Counted from the stretch's first letter, positions 21,500 to 30,392 are shown. The stretch: 64,000 nt of DNA from Microbacteriaceae bacterium (GCA_025464995.1 JAODMO010000056.1:1-64000); one strand, 5' to 3'. Notes: generated by a model not told the origin, from the letters alone. Numbers and translations: made by a program.

Positions 21500-23641
21500 T
21501 CAGTTGAGCGGCACGCGGAAGTTGTCGCCCTCGTAGGTCCAGATGTCCGCGGAGTAGCGTGTCATCACAGAGTCGCGTTCCGCACCGCTCGCCGTGTAGA
21601 AGTGGTGCTGATACGTCGGGCTCCAGAAACGCGCGACCGTCGCGGTGTTGGCGACGGCGGTGTCGACGGGGTAGACAAAGTACGCGACGCTCTCGTAGGT
21701 CCAGGTGTCCCGGTCGTAGACCTGGAGGATGTGCTCCTTCTCCGCGGCACTGGTCGTGTAGAAATGGCCGTTCATGCGCGGGCTCCAGAACCGGTAGAGG
21801 GGCACGGTGCCGGCGACCTGCGTCGTGAAGGCCTCGAACGCCGGGCCCTCGTAGCTCCACGTGCTCGCGGGGTAGGTCGCGATGATCGAGTCGCGCTCCG
21901 CGGCGCTGATCGTGAAGAAGTGGCCGTTGTACAGCGGGCTCCAGAAGCGGTACACGGGCTGGCTGGCCGGCGCCGCAGCTCCCACCGTCGTGGCCGTCGC
22001 GCCCGTGAGCGTGATGGACACCGCGGCGCCGCCCGCCTCCGACGCGGAGCTGACGCTCAACCGGACGGACCCGGTCGGGTTCTGCACGGGCTTGCCGACC
22101 GCGGCGAACGCGCGGCTGAAACCGGTGCCGTAGCTCGCGTCGGACTGTGTCAGCACCGACGAGCCGTTCTGCGCCGTCGACCGCAGCAGACGGACGCCTG
22201 GAGCGACGCGGAGGGACTTGCCCTCGGCGACCCCCTGGTTGCGCGGGGTGGAGTACGACGCCCGGCCGTACTCGCCGCCGCGGTACTCCACGAAGTAGGT
22301 CTCCGAGGTCAACGGATCGACCACGGTGATGATGGTGGGCGCGACGCCGGCATCCAGGGTGCCGATCGTCGCGGTGATCGTGCGCGATCCCGAGCCGCCG
22401 AGGACGTACTGATTCGCCGCCGCGACGCCCTGGAACTGCAGTGCGACCTGGTCGCGTCCGTTGAGCGTCGCGACGCCGGCATCCAGCCCGACGATGGAGA
22501 CGCCCATGACGTCGTAGACGTCGGAGTACTCGTACGTGGAGCAGCCGGATGTCGCGGCGTCTGCCGCACAGAAGTCGAGGTTGGAGTGACCGAGGCTGAG
22601 GTTGTGGCCGAGCTCGTGGGTCATGACCTGGCGGTCGACGCCGGCTCCGACGACGACCTGCGCGAGGCCCCCGGCGTGCAGGCTCGAACCGACCGTGGCG
22701 ACGCCGGGACCGCTCGCCGCGAGGCAGCCGGAGGGGAGCACGACGAGCAGGTGGCGTTCGACGCCGACCGGTGCGGCGCTGACGTAGGCAGCACCGGTCG
22801 AGTAGCCGAGAGCCGCGGCCGCCTCGTTCCACCGGCGGTGGGGGTCGGCGTTGCACGCGGTGGCCGACGCGATACGCACGACCGGGCCGGCGTCGGCGAA
22901 CGACGGGATGAGCCCGCGGGAGAGCGAGCTCCAGAAGCCCGTGGCCTGGGCGGAGAGGGAGAGCAGTGCGGCGTCGGTGCTCGTCGTCGCCGCGACGCCG
23001 ACGGGGTTGACGACCACGATCTGCAGCTGGTGCTCCGACGCCACCGAGGCGGACGCCACGGCGGCCGAGGTGACGGTGGCCGAAGCGACGGGAAGGGCCA
23101 CCACGGCGGCCTCGCTCGCGAGAAGCACATCCGCCGCCGCGGCCGACTGCTCGGTCACGGGGTCGGCGCTCGTCGACGACCGCACGTCTGCGGCGCTCGA
23201 GACGGGGAGCGCCGTGACGACGTCGCTGGGAACGGCGACGACGCCGTCGAACGTGTCGCCCGACTCGACACCGGTCGGGATGTCGCCCGTGATGGCGACC
23301 GACTCGCCGGCTCCGGTGATCACGCGGTAGCTGAGGAGGTCGTCGGCATGGTCGCTGGCGGACGGGGCGTCGAGCGCGGGCTCGCTCACGACGACGAGCA
23401 CCTCGCCCGAGAGCTCGACGGCCGGACGGGCGGCGAGGCTCGCGTCGTCGAGCTCGATGACGTCGTCGTCCGAGGGCGCGGGAGCCGCCGAAGCGCCGGC
23501 CGGCGCCCCCGTCGTGACGGAGCTCCCCGTTCGCCCCACGGCGGCCGGCGACGCAGGTTGCGCCGAGGCGATGGATGGCGCCGCGAGGGCGACAGACAGT
23601 GCTGCTGCGGCGACGAATGCGGCCGTTCGGCTCAGGGACAT
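21500..23641 (-). CDS. Secreted zinc metallopeptidase (metzincin-like) with three C-terminal DUF5648-type repeats
   Basis: Predicted exported protease of 713 aa. Residues 1-28 form a Sec signal peptide (hydrophobic A/L/V run ending near ASA). An Ala/Val/Ser-rich pro-region of about 300 residues follows. The catalytic centre is HELGHNLSLGH (342-352, three zinc-ligand histidines and the catalytic Glu) with a Met-turn YDVMG (376-380), which makes it a metzincin, near reprolysin or gametolysin types. Three copies of a roughly 43-residue unit (563-605, 615-657, 669-710) share the pattern RFWSP..NGHF.T.SAAE...I...Y...TW.YE, as in DUF5648, a repeat of unknown role often linked to cell wall or carbohydrate binding. 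Start ATG 23641 lies 7 nt after TAGTGT. Substrate unknown. Confidence 0.85.
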   Translation of the reverse strand: MSLSRTAAFVAAAALSVALAAPSIASAQPASPAAVGRTGSSVTTGAPAGASAAPAPSDDDVIELDDASLAARPAVELSGEVLVVVSEPALDAPSASDHADDLLSYRVITGAGESVAITGDIPTGVESGDTFDGVVAVPSDVVTALPVSSAADVRSSTSADPVTEQSAAAADVLLASEAAVVALPVASATVTSAAVASASVASEHQLQIVVVNPVGVAATTSTDAALLSLSAQATGFWSSLSRGLIPSFADAGPVVRIASATACNADPHRRWNEAAAALGYSTGAAYVSAAPVGVERHLLVVLPSGCLAASGPGVATVGSSLHAGGLAQVVVGAGVDRQVMTHELGHNLSLGHSNLDFCAADAATSGCSTYEYSDVYDVMGVSIVGLDAGVATLNGRDQVALQFQGVAAANQYVLGGSGSRTITATIGTLDAGVAPTIITVVDPLTSETYFVEYRGGEYGRASYSTPRNQGVAEGKSLRVAPGVRLLRSTAQNGSSVLTQSDASYGTGFSRAFAAVGKPVQNPTGSVRLSVSSASEAGGAAVSITLTGATATTVGAAAPASQPVYRFWSPLYNGHFFTISAAERDSIIATYPASTWSYEGPAFEAFTTQVAGTVPLYRFWSPRMNGHFYTTSAAEKEHILQVYDRDTWTYESVAYFVYPVDTAVANTATVARFWSPTYQHHFYTASGAERDSVMTRYSADIWTYEGDNFRVPLN

Positions 23642-23648
23642 GGTGCCG

Positions 23649-23654
23649 ACACTA
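23649..23654 (-). promoter_or_regulatory. Leaderless promoter -10 for the secreted metallopeptidase
   Basis: TAGTGT on the minus strand, then CGGCACC (7 nt), then ATG. No Shine-Dalgarno is present before the ATG. Confidence 0.5.
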
Positions 23655-23666
23655 GGTCAGAAATCG

Positions 23667-23721
23667 CCCCGAAAACGGGGTGGAATCGGCCTATTCGGGC
23701 CGCTCCTCCCCCAATACGGGG
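23667..23721. promoter_or_regulatory. Pair of near-identical 14-bp palindromes upstream of the metallopeptidase
   Basis: CCCCGAAAACGGGG (23667-23680) and CCCCCAATACGGGG (23708-23721) match at 12 of 14 positions. Their centres are 41 bp apart, close to four helical turns. The first covers the -35 zone of the -10 box at 23649. This looks like a double operator that could be bridged by a dimer pair; the regulator is unknown. Confidence 0.45.
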
Positions 23722-23816
23722 TACGGAATCGACTGTTTACGGCGATTCGGGGGACAAATCGTGTCGGCATTTAGATTCGGCCACTTCAGGCCCCCGTCGG
23801 CTGGGACAGGTCCCGT

Positions 23817-25517
23817 TTACCCTCGCGCCCGGGTGCTGAGGGCCGCCCGGAGAGTGTCGAGGCCGACCCCGCCGATGTCCAGCGCACGCTTGTGGAAAGC
23901 CCTGATATCGAACGACGAACCCTCGCGGGCCGCCGTCTCGTCGCGCAGCTGCTCCCAGATGCGCTGCCCCACCTTGTATGACGGCGCCTGGCCGGGCCAT
24001 CCGAGGTACCGGTTGACCTCGAACCGCACGAACTCGCGGCTCATGTTGACGTTCGCACCGAGGAAGCCGAACGCATACTCCCCCGTCCACGTTCCCGAGC
24101 CGTCGGGAAGCGGCTTCTCGAGGTGCACGCCGATGTCGAGCACGACGCGCGCCGCGCGCAGCCGCTGGCCGTCGAGCATGCCGAGGCGGTCGGCCGGGTC
24201 GTCGAGGTAGCCGAGCTGCTCCATGAGGCGCTCGGCGTAGAGCGCCCATCCCTCGGCGTGCCCGCTCGTGCCGGCGTTGCGCCGCCAGGTGTTGAGGGTC
24301 GCCTTGTTGTAGACGGCTTGGCCGATCTGCAGGTGATGACCCGGGACACCCTCGTGGTACACCGTCGTCAGCTCACGCCACGTGTCGAACTCGGTGACGC
24401 CCTCCGGCACGCTCCACCACATCTGACCCGGACGCGAGAAGTCGTCGGTCGGGTTGGTGTAGTAGATGCCTCCCTCCTGCGTCGGCGCGATCATGCACTC
24501 GAGCCGCTTGACCTCGTCGGGGATGTCGAACTGGGTGCGCGAGAGCTCCTCGACGGCGCGATCGCTCGTCTCCTGCATCCAGCGCTGCAGCGCGTCCGTG
24601 CCGTGCAGCTTACGGGCGGGGTCGCCGTCGAGAAACGCGATCGCCTCGAGAACGGATGCCCCGGGCTTGATCTCGCGCGCGATGGCCTCCTGCTCGGCGG
24701 TCATGCGCGCGAGCTCCTCGATGCCCCACTCGTACGTCTCGTCCTGGTCGATGGTCGCGCCGAGGAATCCGCGGGAGGCGAGCGCGTAGAGGTCGCGGCC
24801 GACCGCGTCCTTCTCCGGCGCGTGCGGGGCGAGCTCGGTAGCGAGGAACTCGACGAGCGCGCCGTACGCCTCGGCCGACGCCCGCGCCCCATCCTCCAGC
24901 TCGGCGCGCAGCGACGCAGGAAGGTCCGCTCCGCCGCCGTCGGCGGTGCGCGCGAGACCGTAGAAGAACCCGGTGTCGGCGAGCTGCTTCTTCGCCTGCG
25001 CCACAACCTCCGTCACCTGGCGGATCGCCGGCACGTTGCCCGCGGCGATGCCCGAGCGCAGTGACTCGATATAGCCCGACATGGCCTCCGGCAGGTTGCC
25101 CAGCCGCGTCGCCACGTGCGACCAGTCGTCGACGGTCTCGGTCGGCATGAGGTCGAAGATGTCGCGCAGCTCCTGCGCGGGACTCGCGATGACGTTGAGG
25201 TCGCGCTGGTCGAAGCCCGCCTCGTGCTTGTCGATTGCGAGCTGCAACTCGCGATCGAGGTCCGTCTTGGTGACCGCGTCGACGTCGTCGACGGCGACAG
25301 CCGCCCTGATCTCGGCGAGGGCGCGACGCGTCTCGGCGATGGCGCGCTCCGCGCCCTCGGGCGAGTAGTCGGCGTACTCGCCCTCCCTGCCCGGGCGTCC
25401 GAGATACACGCGGAACTCCGGGTACAGGTCGACTTGGGTGTCGACCCACGACTCCGCGACGGCGTCGACGGCGGTGGGCTCGCGCGTGGTGGCGCGTGAT
25501 GCGTCGGGCTGGGTCAT
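23817..25517 (-). CDS. DUF885 family metallopeptidase-like protein
   Basis: Cytoplasmic protein of 566 aa without a signal peptide. It has the DUF885 zinc signature HEGVPGHH (388-395), followed by GHAEGWALYAE (419-429), which carries the downstream Glu ligand. The family is related in fold to M3/M32-type carboxypeptidases; substrates are mostly unknown and a peptidase role is an inference from the motif. AGGA precedes the ATG by 6-7 bp. It is 55 bp after HPr and may be co-transcribed with the PTS genes. Confidence 0.85.
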   Translation of the reverse strand: MTQPDASRATTREPTAVDAVAESWVDTQVDLYPEFRVYLGRPGREGEYADYSPEGAERAIAETRRALAEIRAAVAVDDVDAVTKTDLDRELQLAIDKHEAGFDQRDLNVIASPAQELRDIFDLMPTETVDDWSHVATRLGNLPEAMSGYIESLRSGIAAGNVPAIRQVTEVVAQAKKQLADTGFFYGLARTADGGGADLPASLRAELEDGARASAEAYGALVEFLATELAPHAPEKDAVGRDLYALASRGFLGATIDQDETYEWGIEELARMTAEQEAIAREIKPGASVLEAIAFLDGDPARKLHGTDALQRWMQETSDRAVEELSRTQFDIPDEVKRLECMIAPTQEGGIYYTNPTDDFSRPGQMWWSVPEGVTEFDTWRELTTVYHEGVPGHHLQIGQAVYNKATLNTWRRNAGTSGHAEGWALYAERLMEQLGYLDDPADRLGMLDGQRLRAARVVLDIGVHLEKPLPDGSGTWTGEYAFGFLGANVNMSREFVRFEVNRYLGWPGQAPSYKVGQRIWEQLRDETAAREGSSFDIRAFHKRALDIGGVGLDTLRAALSTRARG

Positions 25518-25572
25518 CCGGTTCCTGTCGTTCGGGTGGTGGTTGGCGGGTGCTGAGGCGCGCGACTGTCGG

Positions 25573-25845
25573 TCAGTCGTCTTTGTCGAGGTCGGTCTCG
25601 AGCACCGACGCGAGGGTGTCCACAGCCGCGTCCGCCCCGTCGCCCTCGGCCGCGATGGTGACGACCTCGCCGTGGCCGATGCCGAGCGACAGCACTCCGA
25701 GGATGCTCGCCGCGTTGACGCTGCGACCGGCGGCCGACGTCAGAGTGACGGTGACCCCGGTCGCGGCGGCGGCCTGCGAGAACAGCGAGGCGGGTCGGGC
25801 ATGAAGTCCGACGCTCGAGGCGACGGTGACTGTGCGTTCTGGCAT
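25573..25845 (-). CDS. ptsH: Phosphocarrier protein HPr
   Basis: Carries phosphate from enzyme I to IIA proteins in the sugar phosphotransferase system. The 90-aa product has the active His15 in SVGLHARPAS and a Ser47 in NAASILGVLSLG, the position phosphorylated by HPr kinase in firmicutes; I see no HPr kinase here. The AGGAGG box is 6-7 bp before ATG 25845. It starts 10 bp after the IIA gene. No enzyme I or IIBC gene lies in the window. Confidence 0.93.
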   Translation of the reverse strand: MPERTVTVASSVGLHARPASLFSQAAAATGVTVTLTSAAGRSVNAASILGVLSLGIGHGEVVTIAAEGDGADAAVDTLASVLETDLDKDD

Positions 25846-25855
25846 GGTGCTCCTC

Positions 25856-26365
25856 CTATGACTGTGCACTTGCGGCTGGGGATGTGACGTCGGTGCCGAG
25901 AACGGCCAGCACGTCTGCGGGCGTCGTGGCGCTCCGCAGGGCTTCGGCGCGCGCGGGTTCGAGCAGAACGGCCGCGAGCTGGGCGAGCAACGCGATGTGA
26001 CCCATTCCGCGCGCGGCGAGGCCGACGACGACCGTGACGGTCTCGTCGCGCCAGTCGACGCCGTCGGGGAAGCGCAGCACGACGATCGCGTCCTCGAGCA
26101 CCGCCTCGTTGGTCGACCTCGTGCCGTGCGGCACGGCGATACCCTCGCCGACATAGGTGGACACCGATCGCTCCCGCTCCAGCATCCCCTCGACGTAGTC
26201 GCCGTCGACGGCGCCCGCAGCGACGAGCGCCGAGCCCGCCTGCCGGATAGCGTCGTCACGCCCCGTGGCGCGGGCGTCGAGGATGATCGACGACTCGGCG
26301 AGCAGCGCCGACAACGGCCTCTGCTCTGGCCTCGGGTCGTTCGGCATGGGGCTGTCCGTCCTCAT
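25856..26365 (-). CDS. PTS IIA protein, fructose/mannitol type
   Basis: The 169-aa PTS EIIA type-2 domain protein has His80 in STYVGEGIAVPHGT as the phosphorylation site. It also has a short extra N-terminus rich in Pro and charged residues. ATG 26365 is chosen for its GGAG 6 bp upstream; a second ATG (7th codon) has no good site. Next to HPr but without IIB or IIC, it may feed a permease elsewhere or act as a regulatory phosphate acceptor. The sugar cannot be named. Confidence 0.85.
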   Translation of the reverse strand: MRTDSPMPNDPRPEQRPLSALLAESSIILDARATGRDDAIRQAGSALVAAGAVDGDYVEGMLERERSVSTYVGEGIAVPHGTRSTNEAVLEDAIVVLRFPDGVDWRDETVTVVVGLAARGMGHIALLAQLAAVLLEPARAEALRSATTPADVLAVLGTDVTSPAASAQS

Positions 26366-26450
26366 ATTCTTCTCCTGCACTCTGGCCCCCGCCCGGTCGA
26401 ACGTCAACGGGTGAGTGTTCCCGGTCGGTGCCGTCGGTGAACGTCGTCGA

Positions 26451-29129
26451 TCAGTGGGCTGCCGCGTCCCAGTTCGGCCCAGTGCCGATCTGCACCTCGA
26501 GCGGAACCCGGAGCGTCGCCGCCCCGCCCATCCGGTCGCGCACCACGGTCGTGAGCGCGTCGAGCTCATCGGGGGCGACCTCGAACACGAGCTCGTCATG
26601 CACCTGCAACAACAGGCGAGAGCCGAGGCCCTGCTCGCGCAGATCGGTTGAGACCCCCAACATGGCGATCTTCAGGATGTCGGCGGCCGAACCCTGGATC
26701 GGAGCATTGAGGGCCGCGCGCTCGGCGTTCTCACGCAGCACTCGGTTGGACGAGTTGAGGTCGCCGAACGGCCGCCGTCGGCCGAAGATCGTCTCGGTGT
26801 AGCCGTCGACACGGGCCTGCTCGACGACGTTGCGCAAGTAGTCGCGCACAGCGCCGAACCGGTCGAAGTAGGCGGTCATGAGCTTGCGGGCCTCGCTCGA
26901 CTCGATGCGCAGCTGCTTCGAGAGACCGAAGGCGCTGAGCCCGTAGGCGAGCCCGTACGACATGGCCTTGACCTTCGTGCGCATCGTCGCCGTGACATCC
27001 GCCGGGTCGACGTTGAAGACGCTGGAGCCGACGAAACGGTGCAGGTCCTCCCCCTCGTTGAACGCGGAGATGAGTCCCTCGTCGCCGGAGAGGTGCGCCA
27101 TGATGCGCATCTCGATCTGCGAGTAGTCGGCCGTGAGCAGGGTCTCGAAACGCTCACCTTTCTCGAACGCCGAACGGATCTCGCGACCCACCGCAGTCTT
27201 GACCGGGATGTTCTGCAGGTTGGGGTCGTTCGACGAGATGCGACCCGTGCTCGTGCCGGTCTGGTCGTAGGTGGTGTGCACGCGTCCGTCGACGTCGACC
27301 GCCCTCTCGAGGGTCTCGATGCTCTGCTTGAGCTTCGTCGCGTCACGGTGCCGCAGCAGCAAGTCGAGGAAGGGATGCGGCGCCTGCTCCTGCAGGTCGG
27401 TGAGGCTCGCGGCATCCGTCGAGAAGCCGGTCTTGTTGGCGCGCGTCTTGGGCATGCCGAGTTCTTCGAACAGCACCTGCTGCAGCTGCTTCGGCGAGCC
27501 GAGGTTGACCTCGTGACCGATCTCGGCGTACGCACGCGCGGCAAGGTCGGCGGCCACGGCGCCGAGCTCGCCGGAGAGCCGGGACAGGATCTGCTGGTTC
27601 ACGGTGATCCCGTCGAGCTCCATCGTCGCCATGACGGGCACGAGGGGCAGCTCGATCTCGTCGAGCACCCTGCGGGTGCCGTCGCCGAGCTTCTCGGCGA
27701 GGTAGTCCGCGACGCGCAGCACGTACCACGCCTCGGTCGCGATGCTCACGGTGTCGGTGTCGGGAACGAGCTGGTTGGGGTCGCCCTGCGGGAGCGACTC
27801 ACCGAGGAAGTCGTAGACCTGGCTGGCCAGGTCGTCGCTCTTTCCGGCGGGCTTGAGCAGCCACGCGGCGAGGCTCGTATCGAAGGCGATGCCGTCGAGC
27901 GCGAGACCGGAGCGGCGCAGCGCCTTGAGCTGCTGCTTCGACCCCTGCAGGTACTTCGGCGAGTCACTCGCCAACCACGCCTCGAGCGCCGCGTAGTCGG
28001 GCCGGTCGGCCTCCCACGGCACGTAGGCGCTGTCGGTGAGCGAGGCGATTCCGAGGCCGGTGACCCGACCACCGGATGTCTCGACCCGGAGCCCGAGCGG
28101 AGCGGTGCCCTGGCTCGACTGGATGCCCAACCAGTTCGCGAGCTCTTCGTCGACCATGGTGCGCACGTGCGGCACGGCGAGCTCGTCGACCACCGCGACG
28201 GGGAGGGCCGACGCATCCGACTCTCGCAGCATGCCGTCGGAGCCGGCGAGGGTGAGCACCCGGTCGAGGAGCGTCTTGAACTGCAGCTTGTCGAAGACCT
28301 CGCGAACCGCGGCCTCGTCGATGGGCTGGCGTGCGAGGTCGAGCGGCCCAAACGGCAGCTCGACGTCGGTGAGCAGGTGATTGAGCTTGCGGTTGCGGAT
28401 GGCGCGGTCTTTCTGCTCGCGCAGCTTCTCCCCCACGACGCCCTTGATCTCGTCGGCATGCTCGAGCACACCGTCGAGGCTGCCGTACTGCACGATCCAC
28501 TTGACGGCGGTCTTCTCGCCCACCTTGTCGATGCCGATGAGGTTGTCGCTCGTCTCGCCGACGAGGGCCGCGATGTCGGGGTATTGATGCGGCTCGATGC
28601 CGTAACGCTCGAAGACCGTGTCGCGGTCGTAGCGCTTGAGCTCGGAGACACCGCGCGCGTTCGGGTAGAGCAGGGTCACGTCGTCGTTGATCATCTGGAT
28701 CGCGTCGCGGTCGCCCGAGACGACGAAGACGTGAAAGCCCTCCTTCGCGCCGCGGGACGCGAGGGTGGCGAGGATGTCGTCGGCCTCGTAGTCCTCCTTC
28801 GAGACGGTGGGGATGCCCATCGCCTTGAGCGCCTGCTCGAGCAGCGGGATCTGGCCGATGAACTCGACCGGCGTCTCGCCGCGAGTGCCCTTGTACTCGG
28901 GGTATTCGCGGGTGCGGAACGAGAAGCGGGAGATGTCGAACGCGACCGCGAGGTGGGTCGGCTTCTCGGCCTTGAGCAGGTTGATGAGCATCGCGATGAA
29001 GCCGTGGATGGCGTTGGTGTGCTGCCCCTCGCGGTTCATGAAACTGTCGACCGGCAACGCGTAGAACGCTCGGAACGCCAGCGAATGGCCGTCGATAATC
29101 AGAAGGGTAGGCTTTTCGTTGTCCGACAC
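26451..29129 (-). CDS. polA: DNA polymerase I
   Basis: Repair and Okazaki-fragment polymerase of 892 aa. The N-terminal 5' nuclease (about 1-290) has IIDGHSLAFRAFYAL and YEADDILATLA with VSGDRDAIQMI. The middle exonuclease-like domain lacks the acidic DxE motif, so proofreading is probably lost, as in other actinobacterial PolA. The polymerase domain has motif A DYSQIEMRI, the O-helix KAMSYGLAYGLSAFG and motif C VHDELVFEV. GTG 29129 (VSDNEKPTLLIIDG) is preferred to the longer ATG 29159 because TAGGCT lies 7 nt upstream of it. Confidence 0.96.
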   Translation of the reverse strand: MSDNEKPTLLIIDGHSLAFRAFYALPVDSFMNREGQHTNAIHGFIAMLINLLKAEKPTHLAVAFDISRFSFRTREYPEYKGTRGETPVEFIGQIPLLEQALKAMGIPTVSKEDYEADDILATLASRGAKEGFHVFVVSGDRDAIQMINDDVTLLYPNARGVSELKRYDRDTVFERYGIEPHQYPDIAALVGETSDNLIGIDKVGEKTAVKWIVQYGSLDGVLEHADEIKGVVGEKLREQKDRAIRNRKLNHLLTDVELPFGPLDLARQPIDEAAVREVFDKLQFKTLLDRVLTLAGSDGMLRESDASALPVAVVDELAVPHVRTMVDEELANWLGIQSSQGTAPLGLRVETSGGRVTGLGIASLTDSAYVPWEADRPDYAALEAWLASDSPKYLQGSKQQLKALRRSGLALDGIAFDTSLAAWLLKPAGKSDDLASQVYDFLGESLPQGDPNQLVPDTDTVSIATEAWYVLRVADYLAEKLGDGTRRVLDEIELPLVPVMATMELDGITVNQQILSRLSGELGAVAADLAARAYAEIGHEVNLGSPKQLQQVLFEELGMPKTRANKTGFSTDAASLTDLQEQAPHPFLDLLLRHRDATKLKQSIETLERAVDVDGRVHTTYDQTGTSTGRISSNDPNLQNIPVKTAVGREIRSAFEKGERFETLLTADYSQIEMRIMAHLSGDEGLISAFNEGEDLHRFVGSSVFNVDPADVTATMRTKVKAMSYGLAYGLSAFGLSKQLRIESSEARKLMTAYFDRFGAVRDYLRNVVEQARVDGYTETIFGRRRPFGDLNSSNRVLRENAERAALNAPIQGSAADILKIAMLGVSTDLREQGLGSRLLLQVHDELVFEVAPDELDALTTVVRDRMGGAATLRVPLEVQIGTGPNWDAAAH

Positions 29130-29136
29130 GACAGCC

Positions 29137-29142
29137 AGCCTA
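29137..29142 (-). promoter_or_regulatory. Leaderless promoter -10 for polA
   Basis: TAGGCT on the minus strand, then GGCTGTC (7 nt), then GTG 29129. The hexamer and spacing are identical to those before pdtaR. The divergent thioesterase starts only 53 bp away. Confidence 0.55.
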
Positions 29143-29182
29143 GCCGCGGTCACCGACACGCTGGGCCGCCAGAGAGAGTGCC

Positions 29183-29611
29183 ATGACCTCGTTCCCCGAA
29201 CATCTCGACCCCGAACTCATCGAACGTCTCGTGACCAGCGGCGGGGGCGCGCTCGCCCGCAAGATGGGCATCGATTTCATCGAGGTGTCGGCCGAGCACT
29301 CGGTCGCGACCATGCCGGTCGACGGCAACACCCAGGTCGTGGGCCTGCTGCACGGCGGGGCACACGTCGTGCTCGCCGAGTCGCTCGGCTCCATCTCATC
29401 CGCCATCCACGCCGGTCCGGGCAGGTACGCCGTCGGCATCGAGATCAACGCGAGCCACAGCCGGTCGGTGACCAGCGGCCTCGTCACGGCCACATGCACG
29501 GCGCTCTCGCTCGGCCGCACCCTCGCCACGCACGAGATCGTGATGCGCGACGAGGCCGGCACGCGCCTGTCGACGGTGCGCATGACGAACATGCTCCTCG
29601 ACCAGCGTTGA
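29183..29611 (+). CDS. PaaI-type hotdog-fold acyl-CoA thioesterase
   Basis: The 142-aa single hotdog domain has the family signature TQVVGLLHGGAHVVLAESLGS (about 52-72), including the HGG and the Glu/Asp helix position used by PaaI and DHNA-CoA thioesterases. Its substrate is not clear: a phenylacetyl-CoA or 1,4-dihydroxy-2-naphthoyl-CoA type is possible. The start ATG 29183 has a weak AGAGAG site. The position between polA and pdtaR is like that of small conserved genes near polA in Mycobacterium. Confidence 0.85.
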   Translation: MTSFPEHLDPELIERLVTSGGGALARKMGIDFIEVSAEHSVATMPVDGNTQVVGLLHGGAHVVLAESLGSISSAIHAGPGRYAVGIEINASHSRSVTSGLVTATCTALSLGRTLATHEIVMRDEAGTRLSTVRMTNMLLDQR

Positions 29612-29623
29612 CGCCGGTTTCCG

Positions 29624-29650
29624 GGGCAGGCGCCCGAGCCTTCCCTGCCC
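29624..29650. terminator. Possible shared terminator between thioesterase and pdtaR
   Basis: GGGCAGG pairs with CCTGCCC, a 7-bp stem with a 13-nt loop, in the 53-bp gap between two convergent genes. It is weaker than the other hairpins in the window. Confidence 0.4.
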
Positions 29651-29664
29651 GAGACTTCTGAGCC

Positions 29665-30270
29665 CTACTTCTTCGCGCTCAGCTGTTCGATGATGGCCTG
29701 GGCGACATCGTGCATCGTCAGGCGGCGGTCCATGGACGCCTTCTGGATCCAGCGGAACGCCTCGGGCTCGGTGAGGCCCATCTTCTCGTTGAGCAGGCCC
29801 TTCGCGCGGTCGACGAGCTTGCGGGTCTCGAAGCGCTCGACGAGATCGGCGACCTCTGCCTCGAGCGTGATGATCTGGGTGTAACGGCTGAGCGCGATCT
29901 CGATCGCCGGCAGCAGGTCGCTCGGCGTGAACGGCTTGACGACATAGGCCAGTGCGCCGGCCTCCGACGCACGCTCGACGAGCTCCTTCTGGCTGAACGC
30001 GGTGAGCAGCACGACGGGCGCGATGTGGTTCTTGGTCAGTCGTTCGGCGGCGGAGATGCCGTCGAGCTGGGGCATCTTGACATCCATGATGACCAGGTCG
30101 GGGCGCAACTCGGTTGCGAGCGCTACGGCGGTCTCGCCGTCGCCCGCTTCCCCCACGACCTCGAAGCCGTTGTCGCGGAGGATCTCCACGATGTCCATAC
30201 GAATCAACGACTCGTCTTCCGCAACGACTACACGACGGGGAGCTGCTGGGGTTGATTCTTGGTCAGTCAC
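29665..30270 (-). CDS. pdtaR: ANTAR-domain response regulator, PdtaR type
   Basis: Two-component response regulator acting by RNA binding rather than DNA binding. The 201-aa protein has a receiver domain (about 12-125) with Glu18/Asp19, phosphoacceptor Asp63 in IMDVKMP, and Lys112, then an ANTAR antiterminator domain (about 135-197) with ETRKLVDRAKGLLNEKMGLTE. The partner kinase PdtaS is not in the window. GTG 30270 is preferred: it lies 7 nt after TAGGCT and gives the usual short N-terminus; the frame upstream runs into the tRNA gene. Confidence 0.93.
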   Translation of the reverse strand: MTDQESTPAAPRRVVVAEDESLIRMDIVEILRDNGFEVVGEAGDGETAVALATELRPDLVIMDVKMPQLDGISAAERLTKNHIAPVVLLTAFSQKELVERASEAGALAYVVKPFTPSDLLPAIEIALSRYTQIITLEAEVADLVERFETRKLVDRAKGLLNEKMGLTEPEAFRWIQKASMDRRLTMHDVAQAIIEQLSAKK

Positions 30271-30277
30271 GATAGAG

Positions 30278-30283
30278 AGCCTA
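30278..30283 (-). promoter_or_regulatory. Leaderless promoter -10 for pdtaR
   Basis: TAGGCT on the minus strand, then CTCTATC (7 nt), then GTG 30270. It is placed back to back with the tRNA-Leu gene on the other strand. Confidence 0.55.
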
Positions 30284-30309
30284 CGGTATTCTTTTGACTG
30301 TTGTTGTGC

Positions 30310-30392
30310 GCCGGATTGGCGGAATGGCAGACGCGGAGCACTCAAAATGCTTTGCTCGAAAGGGCGTGCGAGTTCGAGTCTCGCATCCGGCA
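30310..30392 (+). tRNA. tRNA-Leu (anticodon CAA)
   Basis: An 83-nt class II tRNA. The acceptor stem GCCGGAT pairs with ATCCGGC, the discriminator is A, and CCA is not encoded. The anticodon stem is GAGCA/TGCTT with loop CTCAAAA, so the anticodon is CAA and it reads UUG leucine codons. A long variable arm precedes the T stem GCGAG/CTCGC with loop TTCGAGT. UUG is a rare codon in this GC-rich genome. Confidence 0.96.
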
